DNA from: Glaciihabitans tibetensis
GTDB lineage: Bacteria > Actinomycetota > Actinomycetes > Actinomycetales > Microbacteriaceae
DNA: 64,000 bases
Reading direction: 5' to 3'
Assembly: GCF_003003265.1 (NCBI RefSeq)
Contig: NZ_PVTL01000010.1
Span: 1-64,000, forward strand
Shown here piece by piece: positions 6,777-16,512 of the stretch. Both the position numbers and the translations under genes were made by a program. Under the pieces are notes generated by a model, which had not been told where the DNA came from, made no database searches, and saw nothing but the letters and a program-made list of their open reading frames with translations. The stretch's first letter is position 1, and each line of letters begins with the position of its first letter.

Positions 6777-9539
6777 TCAGGCGGGGGTGAGCCTGCGGGC
6801 GAGGTAGGGTGCCGTCTTGCTTGTGGCGTGCGTGGCTACCTGGTGTGGGGTGCCGGCGGCCACAATCATCCCACCCTCATCTCCGCCTGAAGGGCCCAGG
6901 TCGATGACCCAGTCGGCGGCGGCGACCACGTCCATGTTGTGTTCGACGACGACAACGGTGTTGCCGGCGTCGACCAGTCGGTTGAGCTGGGTGAGGAGCA
7001 GGCGGACGTCCGCGGGGTGCAGGCCGGTCGTCGGCTCGTCGAGCAGGTAGAGGGTGTGGCCGCGGCGGGCACGCTGGAGTTCGGTGGCGAGCTTGATGCG
7101 CTGCGCCTCGCCGCCGGAGAGCTCGGTGGCGGGCTGTCCGAGCCGGAGGTAGCCGAGGCCGACCTCGCGGAGGGTTTCGAGGCTGCGGGCGGCGGCGGGA
7201 ACATCCGCGAGGAAGGTGGCCGCGGCTTCAACGGTGAGTCCGAGTACGTCCGCGACCGACTTGCCCCGGTAGGTGACCTCGAGGGTGTCGGCGTTGTAGC
7301 GCGAGCCGTGGCAGGTCGGGCACGGGCCGTAGGTTCCGGGCAGGAACACCATTTCGACCGCGATGAACCCCTCGCCCTGGCAGGTCTCGCAGCGTCCGCC
7401 GGCCACGTTGAAGGAGAACCGTCCCGCGCCGAAGCCCCGGCTGCGGGCCTCGTCGGTCGCCGCGAAGACCTTGCGCACGGCGTCGAACAGGCCCGTGTAG
7501 GTGGCCAGGTTGGACCGCGGCGTTCGCCCGATCGGTTTCTGGTCGACCCGCACCAGGCGGTCGACCGTGTCGATGCCGGTGACCGAGCGCACGGTGACAC
7601 GCTCGTCCGTGGGGTCGAGGGCGGGGGCGAGGGCCGGGTCGAGGTCGAGGGCGAGGTCGTCGTCGCCGGCCGTGGTGGTGGCGGTGGTGGTGGAAGTGGC
7701 GGTGGTGTCGGCCTCGCCGCTGGCCTCGCTCGCGGGCGTGTGCACGTGGCGGCCGACCACATCCGCGAGCACCTGGCTGACCAGCGTCGACTTGCCCGAG
7801 CCCGACACCCCGGTGACCGCCGTGAGGATACCCAGGGGCACCCCGGCGTCGAGGTCACGCAGATTGTGATGGCGGATGCCGCTGAGCCGCAGCCAGTGCT
7901 CAGGCGACCGCAGCGCGCGGGACGAGTCGCCTGCGGCCGCGCGGACACCCGCGGTAGGTGGGGCGGCAGCGGTCGCCGCGGTAGCGGCGGCGGCGGTCGC
8001 CGAGGTAGCTACGCCACCGGCGCCACCGGCCGCCCCGGTCGCCGTCTCGTCGAACAGGAACGGGCGGGTTATGGAGTCCGCGACGTCGGCCAGGCCCGCG
8101 ACGGGTCCACTGTAGAGGATGTGCCCGCCACCCTCGCCGGCTCGCGGCCCGACATCCACCAGCCAATCCGCACGCCGAACGATGTCCATGTTGTGCTCGA
8201 CCACGTAGACCGAGTTGCCGCTGGCTTTGAGCTGCTCGAGCACCGCCAGGAGCGGCTCTGCGTCGGCGGGGTGGAGACCGGCGGACGGTTCATCCAACAC
8301 ATAAATCACACCGAAGAGCCCGGAGCGCAATTGCGTGGCGATGCGGAGGCGCTGCATCTCGCCGGGAGAGAGGGTGACGGTGGCGCGGTTGAGGCTGAGG
8401 TAGCCGAGGCCGAGCTCGAGCAAAACTTCGACGCGCTGGAGGAGGTCGCGGGAGATGGTTGCGGCGATTTCGGCGTTGTTGTCGGATGGCGCTTCGGTGC
8501 CCGCAGACGAGTGGTCGCGGGGGGTCGGGCGAGTGCCGGTCGTCGCGTGGGCGACCGGGCGCAGCGTGGCGGCCAGCTCGGTGAGGGGCAGCGCGTTGAG
8601 GTCCGCGATGCTGAGGCCGGCAACGGTGATGGCGAGGGCCTCGGGCCGCAGTCCGCTGCCGTCGCAGGAGGGGCACGGGCCGGACGTCATGTAGGCGAGG
8701 GCGCGGTCGCGCATGGGCTGGCTCTTGGAATCCGCCAGGGTGTGCATGACGTAGCTTTTGGCGCTCCAGAAACGTCCGCTGTAGGGCTTCGCGACGCGGT
8801 CACGCTGCGGGGTGACCTGCACGGTCGGCTGCTCCTCGGTGAAGAGGAGCCAGTCGCGGGCCTTTTGCGGCAGGTCGCGCCACGGGGAGTCGATGTCGTA
8901 CCCGAGCTCGACGGTGATGTCGCGGAGGTTCTTGCCCTGCCACGCCCCGGGCCAGGCGGCGATGGCGCCGTCGCGGATGCTCAGGCTGGTGTCCGGAACC
9001 AGCGTCTGCTCGCTCACGGTGTGCGCAACTCCCAGCCCGTGACAGACCGGGCAGGCGCCCGTGGCGGTATTCGGCGAGAAGGCCTCCGCGGCGAGGTGCG
9101 CGGCCCCGGCGGGGTAGGTGCCCGCACGCGAGTACATCATGCGCACCGAGTTGGACAGCGTGGTGAGCGTGCCCACGGAGGAGCGGGAGCTGGGCGTTCC
9201 CCGACGCTGCTGGAGCGCGACGGCGGGTGGCAGGCCGCTGATCTCCTCGACCTTCGGGGTGTGTCCCTGCTGGATGAGTCGGCGCGCGTAGGGAGCGACC
9301 GACTCGAAGAACCGGCGCTGCGCCTCAGCGAAGATCGTGCCGAAAGCAAGGGACGACTTGCCCGAGCCCGAGACCCCGGTGAAGGCCACGATCGCGTCGC
9401 GCGGGATGGCGACGTCGACGTTCTGCAGGTTGTTCTCGCGGGCGCCGCGGACGCGTACAAACGGGTCGATTTGAGTGGGGTTAGCCGAGGCCGAGGCGGA
9501 TGCCGTGGCGGTGGCAGTTGAATCCAGATCCGTGCGCAT
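6777..9539 (-). CDS. UvrA-like ABC excinuclease paralogue (short UvrA2 type)
   Basis: Tandem ABC-ATPase of the UvrA family, 920 residues. First half: GVSGSGKSS Walker A, zinc-type CPVCHGLG and CPSCDGSG, signature [21 protein letters not shown]. Second half: [17 protein letters not shown] ... [27 protein letters not shown]. It is shorter than housekeeping UvrA, and paralogues of this form often accompany DNA-damage or drug resistance. Two alanine/threonine-rich linkers are unusual: one between the two ATPase halves, and one inside the second half after the Walker A, rich in T and A with an acidic D/L stretch. The gene stands alone between a repeat region and a DUF2809 gene. Confidence 0.9.
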   Translation of the reverse strand: MRTDLDSTATATASASASANPTQIDPFVRVRGARENNLQNVDVAIPRDAIVAFTGVSGSGKSSLAFGTIFAEAQRRFFESVAPYARRLIQQGHTPKVEEISGLPPAVALQQRRGTPSSRSSVGTLTTLSNSVRMMYSRAGTYPAGAAHLAAEAFSPNTATGACPVCHGLGVAHTVSEQTLVPDTSLSIRDGAIAAWPGAWQGKNLRDITVELGYDIDSPWRDLPQKARDWLLFTEEQPTVQVTPQRDRVAKPYSGRFWSAKSYVMHTLADSKSQPMRDRALAYMTSGPCPSCDGSGLRPEALAITVAGLSIADLNALPLTELAATLRPVAHATTGTRPTPRDHSSAGTEAPSDNNAEIAATISRDLLQRVEVLLELGLGYLSLNRATVTLSPGEMQRLRIATQLRSGLFGVIYVLDEPSAGLHPADAEPLLAVLEQLKASGNSVYVVEHNMDIVRRADWLVDVGPRAGEGGGHILYSGPVAGLADVADSITRPFLFDETATGAAGGAGGVATSATAAAATAATAAAPPTAGVRAAAGDSSRALRSPEHWLRLSGIRHHNLRDLDAGVPLGILTAVTGVSGSGKSTLVSQVLADVVGRHVHTPASEASGEADTTATSTTTATTTAGDDDLALDLDPALAPALDPTDERVTVRSVTGIDTVDRLVRVDQKPIGRTPRSNLATYTGLFDAVRKVFAATDEARSRGFGAGRFSFNVAGGRCETCQGEGFIAVEMVFLPGTYGPCPTCHGSRYNADTLEVTYRGKSVADVLGLTVEAAATFLADVPAAARSLETLREVGLGYLRLGQPATELSGGEAQRIKLATELQRARRGHTLYLLDEPTTGLHPADVRLLLTQLNRLVDAGNTVVVVEHNMDVVAAADWVIDLGPSGGDEGGMIVAAGTPHQVATHATSKTAPYLARRLTPA

Positions 9540-9584
9540 CCGGTCGAGTGTACGGGCCGGTTCCGACCCGTAGCTGACAATGCG

Positions 9585-10079
9585 TCAGGGGTGCGCGGTG
9601 CGCCCCAGGTGGCGGGCGGCGGTGTCGAGGCACGCGATGAGCGCGACGCCGATTGCGTAGGCGACGATGTCCCTGGTCACAAACGTGGTGCCGAGCACGA
9701 GGCTGGCTGGAGTGAAGGCATCCGCCCATATAAGAGGGATGCCGGTGAGCTGAAACAATTCGAGTCCGAGACAGAATCCGAAGGACACCGCTCCGAGCAG
9801 CAGTGCGGGCGCGCGTGGCGCGATGACGCCGACGAGGAAATAGATGAGGACCGCGTAGAGGGCGTCGGCGGCGAAGTCCCCGGCGGATCCGGGCAGCGCC
9901 CAGTGCACGCCGAGGCCGAGCGCGATCGTTCCGCACGCGAGGATCAGCAAGACGAGGCGCCGCGCGGGCAGGCCATGACGCGAGGGGTGCCCGTCCGGCG
10001 TGGGGATGCCGCCGGAGGTGGGGACCCCGTCCGGCGAGGGGAGTCCACCGGGTGTGACGGGTCCGGTGTGCGATGTCAT
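9585..10079 (-). CDS. DUF2809 family membrane protein
   Basis: 164-residue membrane protein with four hydrophobic segments. Family pattern visible: HWALPGSAGDFAADALYAVLI, then a helix ending LELFQLTGIP, then LVLGTTF-x-RDIVAYAIGVAL, as in DUF2809 (VanZ-like) proteins. The first 30 residues are a Pro/Gly/Thr-rich repeat (P-x-P/S-x-G units). Function unknown. It lies 45 bases from the uvrA-like start, on the same strand and upstream of it, so cotranscription is possible. Confidence 0.75.
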   Translation of the reverse strand: MTSHTGPVTPGGLPSPDGVPTSGGIPTPDGHPSRHGLPARRLVLLILACGTIALGLGVHWALPGSAGDFAADALYAVLIYFLVGVIAPRAPALLLGAVSFGFCLGLELFQLTGIPLIWADAFTPASLVLGTTFVTRDIVAYAIGVALIACLDTAARHLGRTAHP

Positions 10080-10203
10080 CTTGGCACCGTACCTTCATCC
10101 AAGGTTTCGCCGCATCGGCTTGCGGGATGACACGGCGCCACCGCTCGGTTGAGACGCGAGCGGTCGAGCGCCGAGCTGCCGAGCAACCGACCGGTCCAGC
10201 AAC

Positions 10204-11022
10204 CTAGCGGTCGAGCAGGCGGTGCAGGAACTGCTTGGTGCGATCGTTCTTCGGGTTGACCAGCACCTCGCTGGGCGGGCCGGACTCGACGACCACGCCG
10301 CCATCCATGAACACCACGTTGTCGGCCACGTGACTGGCGAACTGCAGCTCGTGGGTGACGAGCACCATGGTCCAGCCCTCGCTGGCCAGCTCGCGGATCA
10401 CCTCGAGCACGTCGCCGACCAGCTCGGGGTCGAGCGAGGAGGTCGGTTCGTCGAAGAGCAGCAGTTCCGGCTTCAGTGCGAGAGCGCGCACGATGCCGAC
10501 GCGCTGTTGCTGCCCGCCGGACAGCTCGAACGGGTACGCGTGGCGTTTGTCGGCGAGTCCCACCCGCTCGAGCAGGGCGAGAGCGTCGGCGGTCGCCTCG
10601 GCAACGGGACGCTTCTGCACCTGCACCGGACCCTCGATCACGTTCTGCAGGACCGTGCGATGCGGGAACAGGTTGAACTGCTGGAACACCATCGCCGAGT
10701 GGTCGCGCAGCCCGAGCAACTCACGGCGGCTCGGGCTGGAGGCGAAATCGATGGCGTCGGAACCGGCGAAGTGCACGATGCCGGCCTCCGGTACCTCGAG
10801 CCCGTTGAGGCTCCGCAGCACCGTTGTCTTGCCCGAGCCGGACGGCCCGATGAGCGCGACGACCTGGCCGCGGCGCACGGTGAGGTCGATCGACCGCAGC
10901 ACCTGCGTGGGTCCGAATGACTTCTGCAGTGCGCGCACCTCGAGCACCGTGGCATCCCCCGGCTCGGTAATTGCCCTGCCCGCCGGGGTCGGTGGCTGCA
11001 GCGGATCGTCAGTGCGCGACAT
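10204..11022 (-). CDS. Amino-acid ABC transporter ATP-binding protein (GlnQ/TcyC type)
   Basis: Polar amino-acid importer ATPase, 272 residues. Walker A GPSGSGKTT (about 58-66), Q-loop FQQFNLFPH, signature LSGGQQQRV, Walker B LLLFDEPTSSLDPE and switch His in LVTHE. It overlaps the end of the permease gene by 14 bp, so it is the last gene of a three-gene operon (binding protein, permease, ATPase). An N-terminal extension of about 25 residues precedes the usual start LEVRALQKSF; internal starts are possible. Confidence 0.93.
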   Translation of the reverse strand: MSRTDDPLQPPTPAGRAITEPGDATVLEVRALQKSFGPTQVLRSIDLTVRRGQVVALIGPSGSGKTTVLRSLNGLEVPEAGIVHFAGSDAIDFASSPSRRELLGLRDHSAMVFQQFNLFPHRTVLQNVIEGPVQVQKRPVAEATADALALLERVGLADKRHAYPFELSGGQQQRVGIVRALALKPELLLFDEPTSSLDPELVGDVLEVIRELASEGWTMVLVTHELQFASHVADNVVFMDGGVVVESGPPSEVLVNPKNDRTKQFLHRLLDR

Positions 11023-11677
11023 AGCGGTCCAATTTCTTCTCGAGCACGGACTGGCCGGCGGAAAGCACGAGGCAGATCAACCAGTAGATGAGCGCCGCCT
11101 CGATGTAGACGACCATGAACTTTTGACTGAACGCGGCAATTTCCTCGGCCTGGCGGAACAATTCGCTCACCAGGATCAATGAGGCGAGAGAGGTGTCCTT
11201 CACGAGGCTGATGAAGGTGTTGGACAGCGGCGGCACCGAAACACGGGCGGCCTGGGGGAGGATGACGCGGCGCAGAGTCTGCAGGCGCGACATGCCAATC
11301 GTGTGGCCAGCCTCCCACTGACCCTTTGGTACAGACAGGATCGCGGCCCGGATGACCTCGGCGGCGTACCCGCCCACGTTGAGGGAGAACGCGATGATCG
11401 CGCTCGGCCACGGGTCGAGCAGCAGACCGATCGAGGGCAGACCGTAGAAAATGACAAAAAGCTGCACAAGCAGGGGGGTGCCGCGGATGATCGACACGTA
11501 GATCCGCGCGATGCCGGAGACGACCCGCACCTTCGACAGCCGCATGAGCGCGACGCCGAGGGCGATGACGATCCCGAGCGCGAAGGACGCCAGCGCGAGC
11601 GGGATGGTACCCCGAATAGCCCCCTCGACGAGGGGGAGAAACGACTGCAGCAGCAGGTCCCAGGTGTCCTGACTCAC
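11009..11677 (-). CDS. Amino-acid ABC transporter permease (HisM/TcyB type)
   Basis: Inner-membrane permease, 222 residues, of the His/Glu/Gln/Arg three-amino-acid family. The N-terminal LVEGAIRGTIPLALASF, the EVIRAAILSVPKGQWEA segment and the EAA loop with GQWEAGHTIGMS...ILPQA are typical. Five membrane spans. It follows the binding-protein gene by 30 bases and overlaps the ATPase gene. Confidence 0.93.
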   Translation of the reverse strand: MSQDTWDLLLQSFLPLVEGAIRGTIPLALASFALGIVIALGVALMRLSKVRVVSGIARIYVSIIRGTPLLVQLFVIFYGLPSIGLLLDPWPSAIIAFSLNVGGYAAEVIRAAILSVPKGQWEAGHTIGMSRLQTLRRVILPQAARVSVPPLSNTFISLVKDTSLASLILVSELFRQAEEIAAFSQKFMVVYIEAALIYWLICLVLSAGQSVLEKKLDRYVAH

Positions 11678-11707
11678 ACCCGGGCCCCGCCGCGGCAGGT
11701 GGGGGCG

Positions 11708-12595
11708 TTACTCGGAGACATCGGCTCCGAAGTACTTGTCGCTGATCTCGGCCAGGGTGCCGTCGGCGCGCAGGGTGTCGAGCGCCTCGTTGACCGCGTC
11801 GACCAGCTCGGTGTTGCCCTTGGCGAACGCGAACGCGTTGCGCGCGGGGTCGTCGGTTTCTGCGGCGATCTTGAGGCCGGCGTCCGGGTTCTCGTTGAGG
11901 TAGTCGAGGTAGGTGAGGCTGTCGTTGACGGTCGCGTCGACGCGACCCTGCTCGAGCAGCGCAACCGCCTGTGCCCAGCCTTCGACAGCCTCGACGTTTG
12001 CACCGCTCTCGGTGGCCAGCTCGTACCAGTTGCTGGTCAGCGACTGCGCGGTGGTTTTGCCGGCCAGGTCGTCGAACGACGAAATGTCGGTGTTGTCCTC
12101 GGTTACCACGATCACGCCGGGGCTGACGGTGTAGGGGTCGGAGAAGTCATAGGTCTCCTCGCGCTCGTCGTTGATGGACACCTGGTTGGCGATGACCGAG
12201 AAGCGTCCCGCCTCGAGTCCTGCGAAGATGGCGTCCCACTGGGTCTCCTCGAAGACCGCTTCGACCCCGAGTTCGTCGGCGACGGCCGTGATGACCTCGA
12301 CGTCGTAGCCGGTCAGCTCACCGCTGCCGTCTTCGTGGAACGTGAACGGGCGGTACGTTCCCTCGGTGCCGATGATCAACTCGCCCGCCTCCTGGATCTC
12401 CGCGAGCGAGGAAGGTGCGGCATCGCCGTCTGCTCCGGTGTCGGCTCCGCCGTTTGATGAGTCGGATGCCGCGGAGCAGCCGGTCAGGGCGAGCGCAGTG
12501 ACGGCGGCCAGACCAACAAGACGGGCGGTCAGAGTCGTCGCGCGCGTCGAGCGAACCCGGCGGGAGGCGGTGGAGGCGGTGGTGGCGCTGTGCAT
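11708..12595 (-). CDS. Amino-acid (probably cystine) ABC transporter substrate-binding lipoprotein
   Basis: Extracellular solute-binding protein family 3, 295 residues. Signal sequence with lipobox ALTGC (Cys near 40), followed by a Ser/Gly/Ala-rich linker. The mature domain has GYDVEVITAVADELG, then WDAIFAGLEAGRFSVIANQV and ERE-TYDFSDPY. The VIANQV pattern is like cystine-binding TcyA/FliY-type proteins, so cystine is my best guess for ligand. SD AAAGGGAA lies five bases before the ATG. First gene of the operon with permease and ATPase. Confidence 0.88.
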   Translation of the reverse strand: MHSATTASTASRRVRSTRATTLTARLVGLAAVTALALTGCSAASDSSNGGADTGADGDAAPSSLAEIQEAGELIIGTEGTYRPFTFHEDGSGELTGYDVEVITAVADELGVEAVFEETQWDAIFAGLEAGRFSVIANQVSINDEREETYDFSDPYTVSPGVIVVTEDNTDISSFDDLAGKTTAQSLTSNWYELATESGANVEAVEGWAQAVALLEQGRVDATVNDSLTYLDYLNENPDAGLKIAAETDDPARNAFAFAKGNTELVDAVNEALDTLRADGTLAEISDKYFGADVSE

Positions 12596-12665
12596 GGAAG
12601 TTCCCTTTGCTGTGGAAGTACAAAGGTAACTGCCGTACGTGCGAATGTCCCGGATGTGTCGGGAT

Positions 12666-12680
12666 GTGACTTTCGGTCAC
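12666..12680. other. Small inverted repeat between acs and the ABC operon
   Basis: GTGACTTTCGGTCAC gives a 5-bp stem, next to a second imperfect TCCCG/CGGGA pair (about 12648-12663). It lies between the acs stop and the upstream side of the binding-protein gene; it could be a weak hairpin or an operator. No T-run. Confidence 0.3.
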
Positions 12681-12693
12681 GCTCCCGCGCTGC

Positions 12694-14697
12694 TCAGCGG
12701 AGCTTGTCGCTGATGATCTGCATCACGGTGCTGTCGGCGAGGGTGGTGGTGTCTCCGATTTCTCGGCCCTCGGCGACATCCTGCAACAAACGCCTCATGA
12801 TTTTGCCCGAGCGCGTCTTCGGCAGCTCCGCCACGATGAAGACGCGCTTGGGGCGGGCGATCGCGCCGATCTGGCCGACGACGTGATCGCGGAGTAGGGC
12901 GCTCGCCTCGTCCGCGGTCTGGGCGTGCTGCTGGTTCGACTTGATGATCACGAAGGCGACCACGGCCTGACCACTTGCCTCGTCCGCGGCGCCGACGACC
13001 GCCGCCTCCGCCACGATCGGGTGCGACACCAGTGCGGACTCGATCTCGGTCGTCGACAACCGGTGCCCGGACACGTTCATTACGTCGTCGACCCGGCCGA
13101 GCAGCCAGATGTCGCCGTCGGTGTCGACGTGCGCGCCGTCGCCCGCGAAGTAGCGGATCTGACCGGGAGCAGTGGCGGAGGCGCCGGAGGAGGAGGACTC
13201 AGGCAGGTCGGAGAACTTCGACCAATACGTCTCGCGGAACCGGTCGGGATCACCCCAGATTCCGCGCAACATGGAGGGCCAGGGTTCGCTCACGACGAGG
13301 AGCCCGCCACGTGGGGGATCGACCCGCGTGCCATCATCCCCCAGAATGTCGATTTTGATACCCGGGATGGGAACCTGCGCGCTTCCCGGCTTGAGGGTGG
13401 TGAGGCCGGGCAGCGCGGAGATCATGATGGCGCCGGTTTCGGTCTGCCACCAGGTGTCGACGATGGGGGTGTGGCCGCCGCCAATGACGTCGCGGTACCA
13501 GATCCAGGCCTCGGGATTGATCGGTTCACCCACCGATCCGAGCAGGCGCAGGCTGCTGAGGTCGAACTGGTTCGGCACCTGGCGTCCGATTTTCATAAAC
13601 GAACGGATGGCGGTGGGCGCCGTGTAGAAGATGGTGACGCCGTACTTCTCGATGAGTTCCCACCAGCGGCCGGCGTGCGGGGTGTCGGGCGTGCCCTCGT
13701 AGATCACCTGCGTAGCGCCGTTGGCGAGCGGGCCGTAGACGACGTAGCTGTGGCCCGTCACCCACCCGACATCCGCCGTGCACCAAAAAATGTCTGTCTC
13801 GGGATGCAGGTCGAACACATTCTTGTGAGTGAAGGCGACCTGGGTGAGGTACCCGCCGCTCGTGTGCAGGATTCCCTTCGGCTTGCCCGTGGTGCCCGAG
13901 GTGTAGAGGATGAACAGCGGGTTCTCGGCCTCGAACGCGTGGGCGGTGTGCTCGGCGTCCATGGTGACGATCTCGTCGTGCCACCACAGGTCGCGGCCCT
14001 CGGTCCACTCGACGTCGTTGTTGCCCCGTTTGACCACGAGGACGTGTTCGATGGTGGATGTCCCGTTCGCCAGTGCCCCGTCGACCGCATCTTTCAGCGG
14101 AAACACTTTGCCCTTGCGCCACCCACCATCCGCGGTGATGACGAGCTTCGCCTGCGCGTCGTCAATGCGCGAGCGCAGACTCTCGGAGCTGAAGCCGCCG
14201 AACACGACCGAGTGCACCGCGCCGAGGCGGGCGACCGCGAGCATCGAGATGACTGCCTCGGGGATCATCGGCAGGTAGATCGCCACGCGGTCACCCTGGT
14301 GAATGCCGAGGGCGGCGAGCAGGTTCGCGGCCTTCTTGACCTCGGCGGTCAGCTCGGCGTAGGTGAGCGTGCGGGTGTCGCCGTTCTCGCCCTCCCAGTG
14401 GAAGGCGACGCGGTCGCCGTGGCCCGCGAGTACGTGCCGGTCGAGGCAGTTGTACGCGACGTTGAGGGTTCCGTCGGCGAACCATTTCGCGAACGGCGGG
14501 TTGGACCAGTCGAGGGTCTGCGTGAACGGGTCGTGCCAGTGCAGCAGCTCGCGGGCGGTATCTGCCCAGAATTGCACCCGATCCTGTGCGGCGCGCTCGT
14601 ACAGGTCGGCGTCGGCGATCGCGTTGGCGGCGAACTCGGGCGGGGGAGCGAACCTTCTGGTTTCGAGTAGGAGGCTGTCGATCGAGTTGCGGGACAT
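12694..14697 (-). CDS. acs: Acetyl-CoA synthetase (AMP-forming)
   Basis: Converts acetate, ATP and CoA to acetyl-CoA. 667-668 residues, the usual length. Adenylation motif YTSGTTGKPKG (about 261-271), DTWWQTETG, the hinge region GRVDDVMNVSGHRLST and the C-terminal PKTRSGKIMRR whose Lys is the acetylation site in the family. A short Ser/Ala insertion (about residues 500-510, SSSSGASATAPG) is not standard. Two ATGs are adjacent (14700 and 14697); AAGGA gives better spacing to the second. In mycobacteria acs also lies near 6C RNA and the tad genes, as here. Confidence 0.96.
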   Translation of the reverse strand: MSRNSIDSLLLETRRFAPPPEFAANAIADADLYERAAQDRVQFWADTARELLHWHDPFTQTLDWSNPPFAKWFADGTLNVAYNCLDRHVLAGHGDRVAFHWEGENGDTRTLTYAELTAEVKKAANLLAALGIHQGDRVAIYLPMIPEAVISMLAVARLGAVHSVVFGGFSSESLRSRIDDAQAKLVITADGGWRKGKVFPLKDAVDGALANGTSTIEHVLVVKRGNNDVEWTEGRDLWWHDEIVTMDAEHTAHAFEAENPLFILYTSGTTGKPKGILHTSGGYLTQVAFTHKNVFDLHPETDIFWCTADVGWVTGHSYVVYGPLANGATQVIYEGTPDTPHAGRWWELIEKYGVTIFYTAPTAIRSFMKIGRQVPNQFDLSSLRLLGSVGEPINPEAWIWYRDVIGGGHTPIVDTWWQTETGAIMISALPGLTTLKPGSAQVPIPGIKIDILGDDGTRVDPPRGGLLVVSEPWPSMLRGIWGDPDRFRETYWSKFSDLPESSSSGASATAPGQIRYFAGDGAHVDTDGDIWLLGRVDDVMNVSGHRLSTTEIESALVSHPIVAEAAVVGAADEASGQAVVAFVIIKSNQQHAQTADEASALLRDHVVGQIGAIARPKRVFIVAELPKTRSGKIMRRLLQDVAEGREIGDTTTLADSTVMQIISDKLR

Positions 14698-14890
14698 CAT
14701 TATCCTTGTCGCGTTGACGGCTGCGAATGCGTTGGTTCGGCGTTGTGCGGCGTTCGGTCGGCGTCACGGCGCGTGCGGTCGGCGTTCTGCAGTGTTGGAC
14801 GATTGTAGACCGCACCTGAGAATTCCCCTACAAGTAAAAATAATTTGTTTCCCCCTTGTTTCTGGGTCCCCCTTAAGGAGTACAGTGGCA
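14698..14890. other. Divergent promoter region of acs and the 6C RNA
   Basis: About 190 bases with no gene. The acs-proximal half has GGCGTT/GGCGTCAC-type repeats; the other half is unusually AT-rich (CAAGTAAAAATAATTTG, 14831-14847). For the plus strand, TTGTTT (14856-14861) and TACAGT (14881-14886) with a 19-base gap could be the -35/-10 of the 6C RNA. Confidence 0.45.
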
Positions 14891-14985
14891 AGAGTCAGGT
14901 GAGAGCCTGACGAGTAGCATCAGCGATTCCCCCCAATCCGATGCTGCTGTGGCGGCGCCTGTTCCCCCCAATAGGCGCCGCCCCT
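14891..14985 (+). ncRNA. 6C RNA
   Basis: Two adjacent hairpins each show exactly six cytosines in the loop, the hallmark of the actinobacterial 6C RNA. In the first, AGCATC/GATGCT (14916-14921 / 14940-14945) with inner GATT/AATC encloses CCCCCC at 14929-14934. In the second, GCGGCGCCT/AGGCGCCGC (14952-14960 / 14973-14981) encloses CCCCCC at 14964-14969. A third stem, GTCAGG/CCTGAC (14894-14911), precedes them. In mycobacteria the homologous RNA (B11) lies beside the ssd/tad cluster, and here it lies directly upstream of cpaF. Family known; function here inferred only from that. Confidence 0.85.
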
Positions 14986-15246
14986 CTCGTTAACGGGTGT
15001 TTTCGCGGGTGTTTTGGTGGATTTTCCCCACCCGTTGCCTCTTCTTCTGCCGTGCGTCGCGCACGGTTTGGGCGTGGTTTGCGCACGCGATTGCTTACGT
15101 TCGTAGGGTGTTCTTCGGGTGTTTTTCCGTCTGGTCAGCTCTTTTTGCGAGCTATCCTCTTCTCCCCAGCATCTGAGGCCGCGCGGTTCTCCCCCATTAC
15201 GGGGTACAGCGGCCGCGAGCTGGACTGTGTGAAATAGCGTCGCGGA

Positions 15247-16512
15247 ATGACCACTTTGGCGCCCGTTCCCTTCGTTGCGCGGCGGGAGGGGCAGCAGGTC
15301 TCGCCGGTGCCGGAGCAGGTGCCGGTGCAGGTGCAAGTGCCGGTGCAAGCGCCGTCGCCCGTGGCCGAGGTGACGCGGCGTCTTCCGGACGACTTTGTCG
15401 AGCGCTTCGGTATCCTCGCTCCGCTGCTGGCCGACCCAAGGGTGACGGATATCTTCCTCAACGGCGGAGGAGGAACGTGGGTGGACCGCGGCGGCGGCCC
15501 GGTTCTCGATGCGGGAATTGCTCCCAGCGAGGAGGAGTTACGCGCGCTCGCCGTGCGCCTGGTGTCCCTCGGTGGCAGGCACATCGATGAGGCCACCCCG
15601 TGCGTAGATACGCGTCTCGGCGAAGGTATCCGCGTGCACGCCGTGCTGCCGCCCATTTCGACCGTCGGAACACTGCTGTCCGTGCGCTTGCCCAGCGCGC
15701 GGACACCGACCCTCGACTGGCTTGAGCAGACCGGGTTCTTCGACGCCGTTCCGCGTGCTGCCGTGCAACAAATTGTGGAGCGGCGGCAGAACGTGCTCAT
15801 CACCGGCGCGGGTGGCAGTGGCAAGACGACCCTGCTTTCGGCGATGCTGGGCAGCGCGGCATCCACCCACCGCATCATCGCGATCGAAGATGTCGCCGAA
15901 CTCCGGGTCGATCATCCTCACTTTCTCGCGCTCGAGGCACGGCAGGCGAACCTGGAGGGAGCGGGTGCGATCGGCCTTGACCGGCTGGTGCGCGAAGCGT
16001 TGCGGATGCGTCCGGACAGATTAGTGCTGGGTGAGTGCCGGGGCGCCGAGATTCGGGAACTGCTGGCCGCGCTGAACACCGGGCACGACGGCGGCGCCGG
16101 AACGCTGCACGCGAACTCCCTCGAGGATGTGCCCGCGCGACTCGAAGCACTCGGCGCGCTCGCCGGGATGTCGCCGGAGGCCGTGGCGCGTCAGACGGTG
16201 AGTGCGATCGAGGTGGTGCTGCACCTGGCTCGTCCGAACGCGGGGACCGGCGCGGGGAGCGAGTCGGCCGTCGCGGGCGGGCCTGCTGTCGCGGGTGGCC
16301 CTGCCAGCGGGAGCGGGCCGCCCTCCCCGGGCGGGCGTCGGCTGGTGCAGCTGGGTCGTTTTGAGGTGGATGATCGAGGCCGCCTCGCCACCGTGGCCCT
16401 AAGTGCCGGGACCACCCTGACCGCAGGGTCAACTCAGGCCGCCGGTGCCACACCCGGCTCCACGCCGGGCGCGCGCGGTCGACGCAGCGCTCATGTGGGC
16501 GGCGCCGGATGA
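15247..16512 (+). CDS. CpaF/TadA secretion ATPase of the tad pilus locus
   Basis: Hexameric ATPase that powers assembly of Flp-type pili or a related secretion system. 421 residues: a Val/Pro/Gln-rich N-terminal tail (about 18-40, from short GGTGC-type DNA repeats), the VTDIFLNG segment, Walker A GAGGSGKTT (about 191-199), Asp box IEDVAEL, and GECRGAEIRELLAALNTGHD followed by TLHANS. The C-terminus is a Gly/Ala/Ser-rich unstructured tail. Its TGA overlaps the ATG of the next gene (ATGA). No CpaE/Ssd gene precedes it, unlike in mycobacteria. Confidence 0.93.
   Translation: MTTLAPVPFVARREGQQVSPVPEQVPVQVQVPVQAPSPVAEVTRRLPDDFVERFGILAPLLADPRVTDIFLNGGGGTWVDRGGGPVLDAGIAPSEEELRALAVRLVSLGGRHIDEATPCVDTRLGEGIRVHAVLPPISTVGTLLSVRLPSARTPTLDWLEQTGFFDAVPRAAVQQIVERRQNVLITGAGGSGKTTLLSAMLGSAASTHRIIAIEDVAELRVDHPHFLALEARQANLEGAGAIGLDRLVREALRMRPDRLVLGECRGAEIRELLAALNTGHDGGAGTLHANSLEDVPARLEALGALAGMSPEAVARQTVSAIEVVLHLARPNAGTGAGSESAVAGGPAVAGGPASGSGPPSPGGRRLVQLGRFEVDDRGRLATVALSAGTTLTAGSTQAAGATPGSTPGARGRRSAHVGGAG

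Noticed and set aside
6939-9521. 860-codon open frame on the plus strand
   Set aside because: It is exactly antisense to the UvrA-like gene, and shows only Gly/Ala/Arg/Val-rich sequence without any domain; a GC-rich shadow frame.
14981-15010. Classical T-run terminator after the 6C RNA
   Set aside because: The bases after the second hairpin are CCCCTCTCG, without a U-tract; the later TGTTTT is not preceded by a stable stem.
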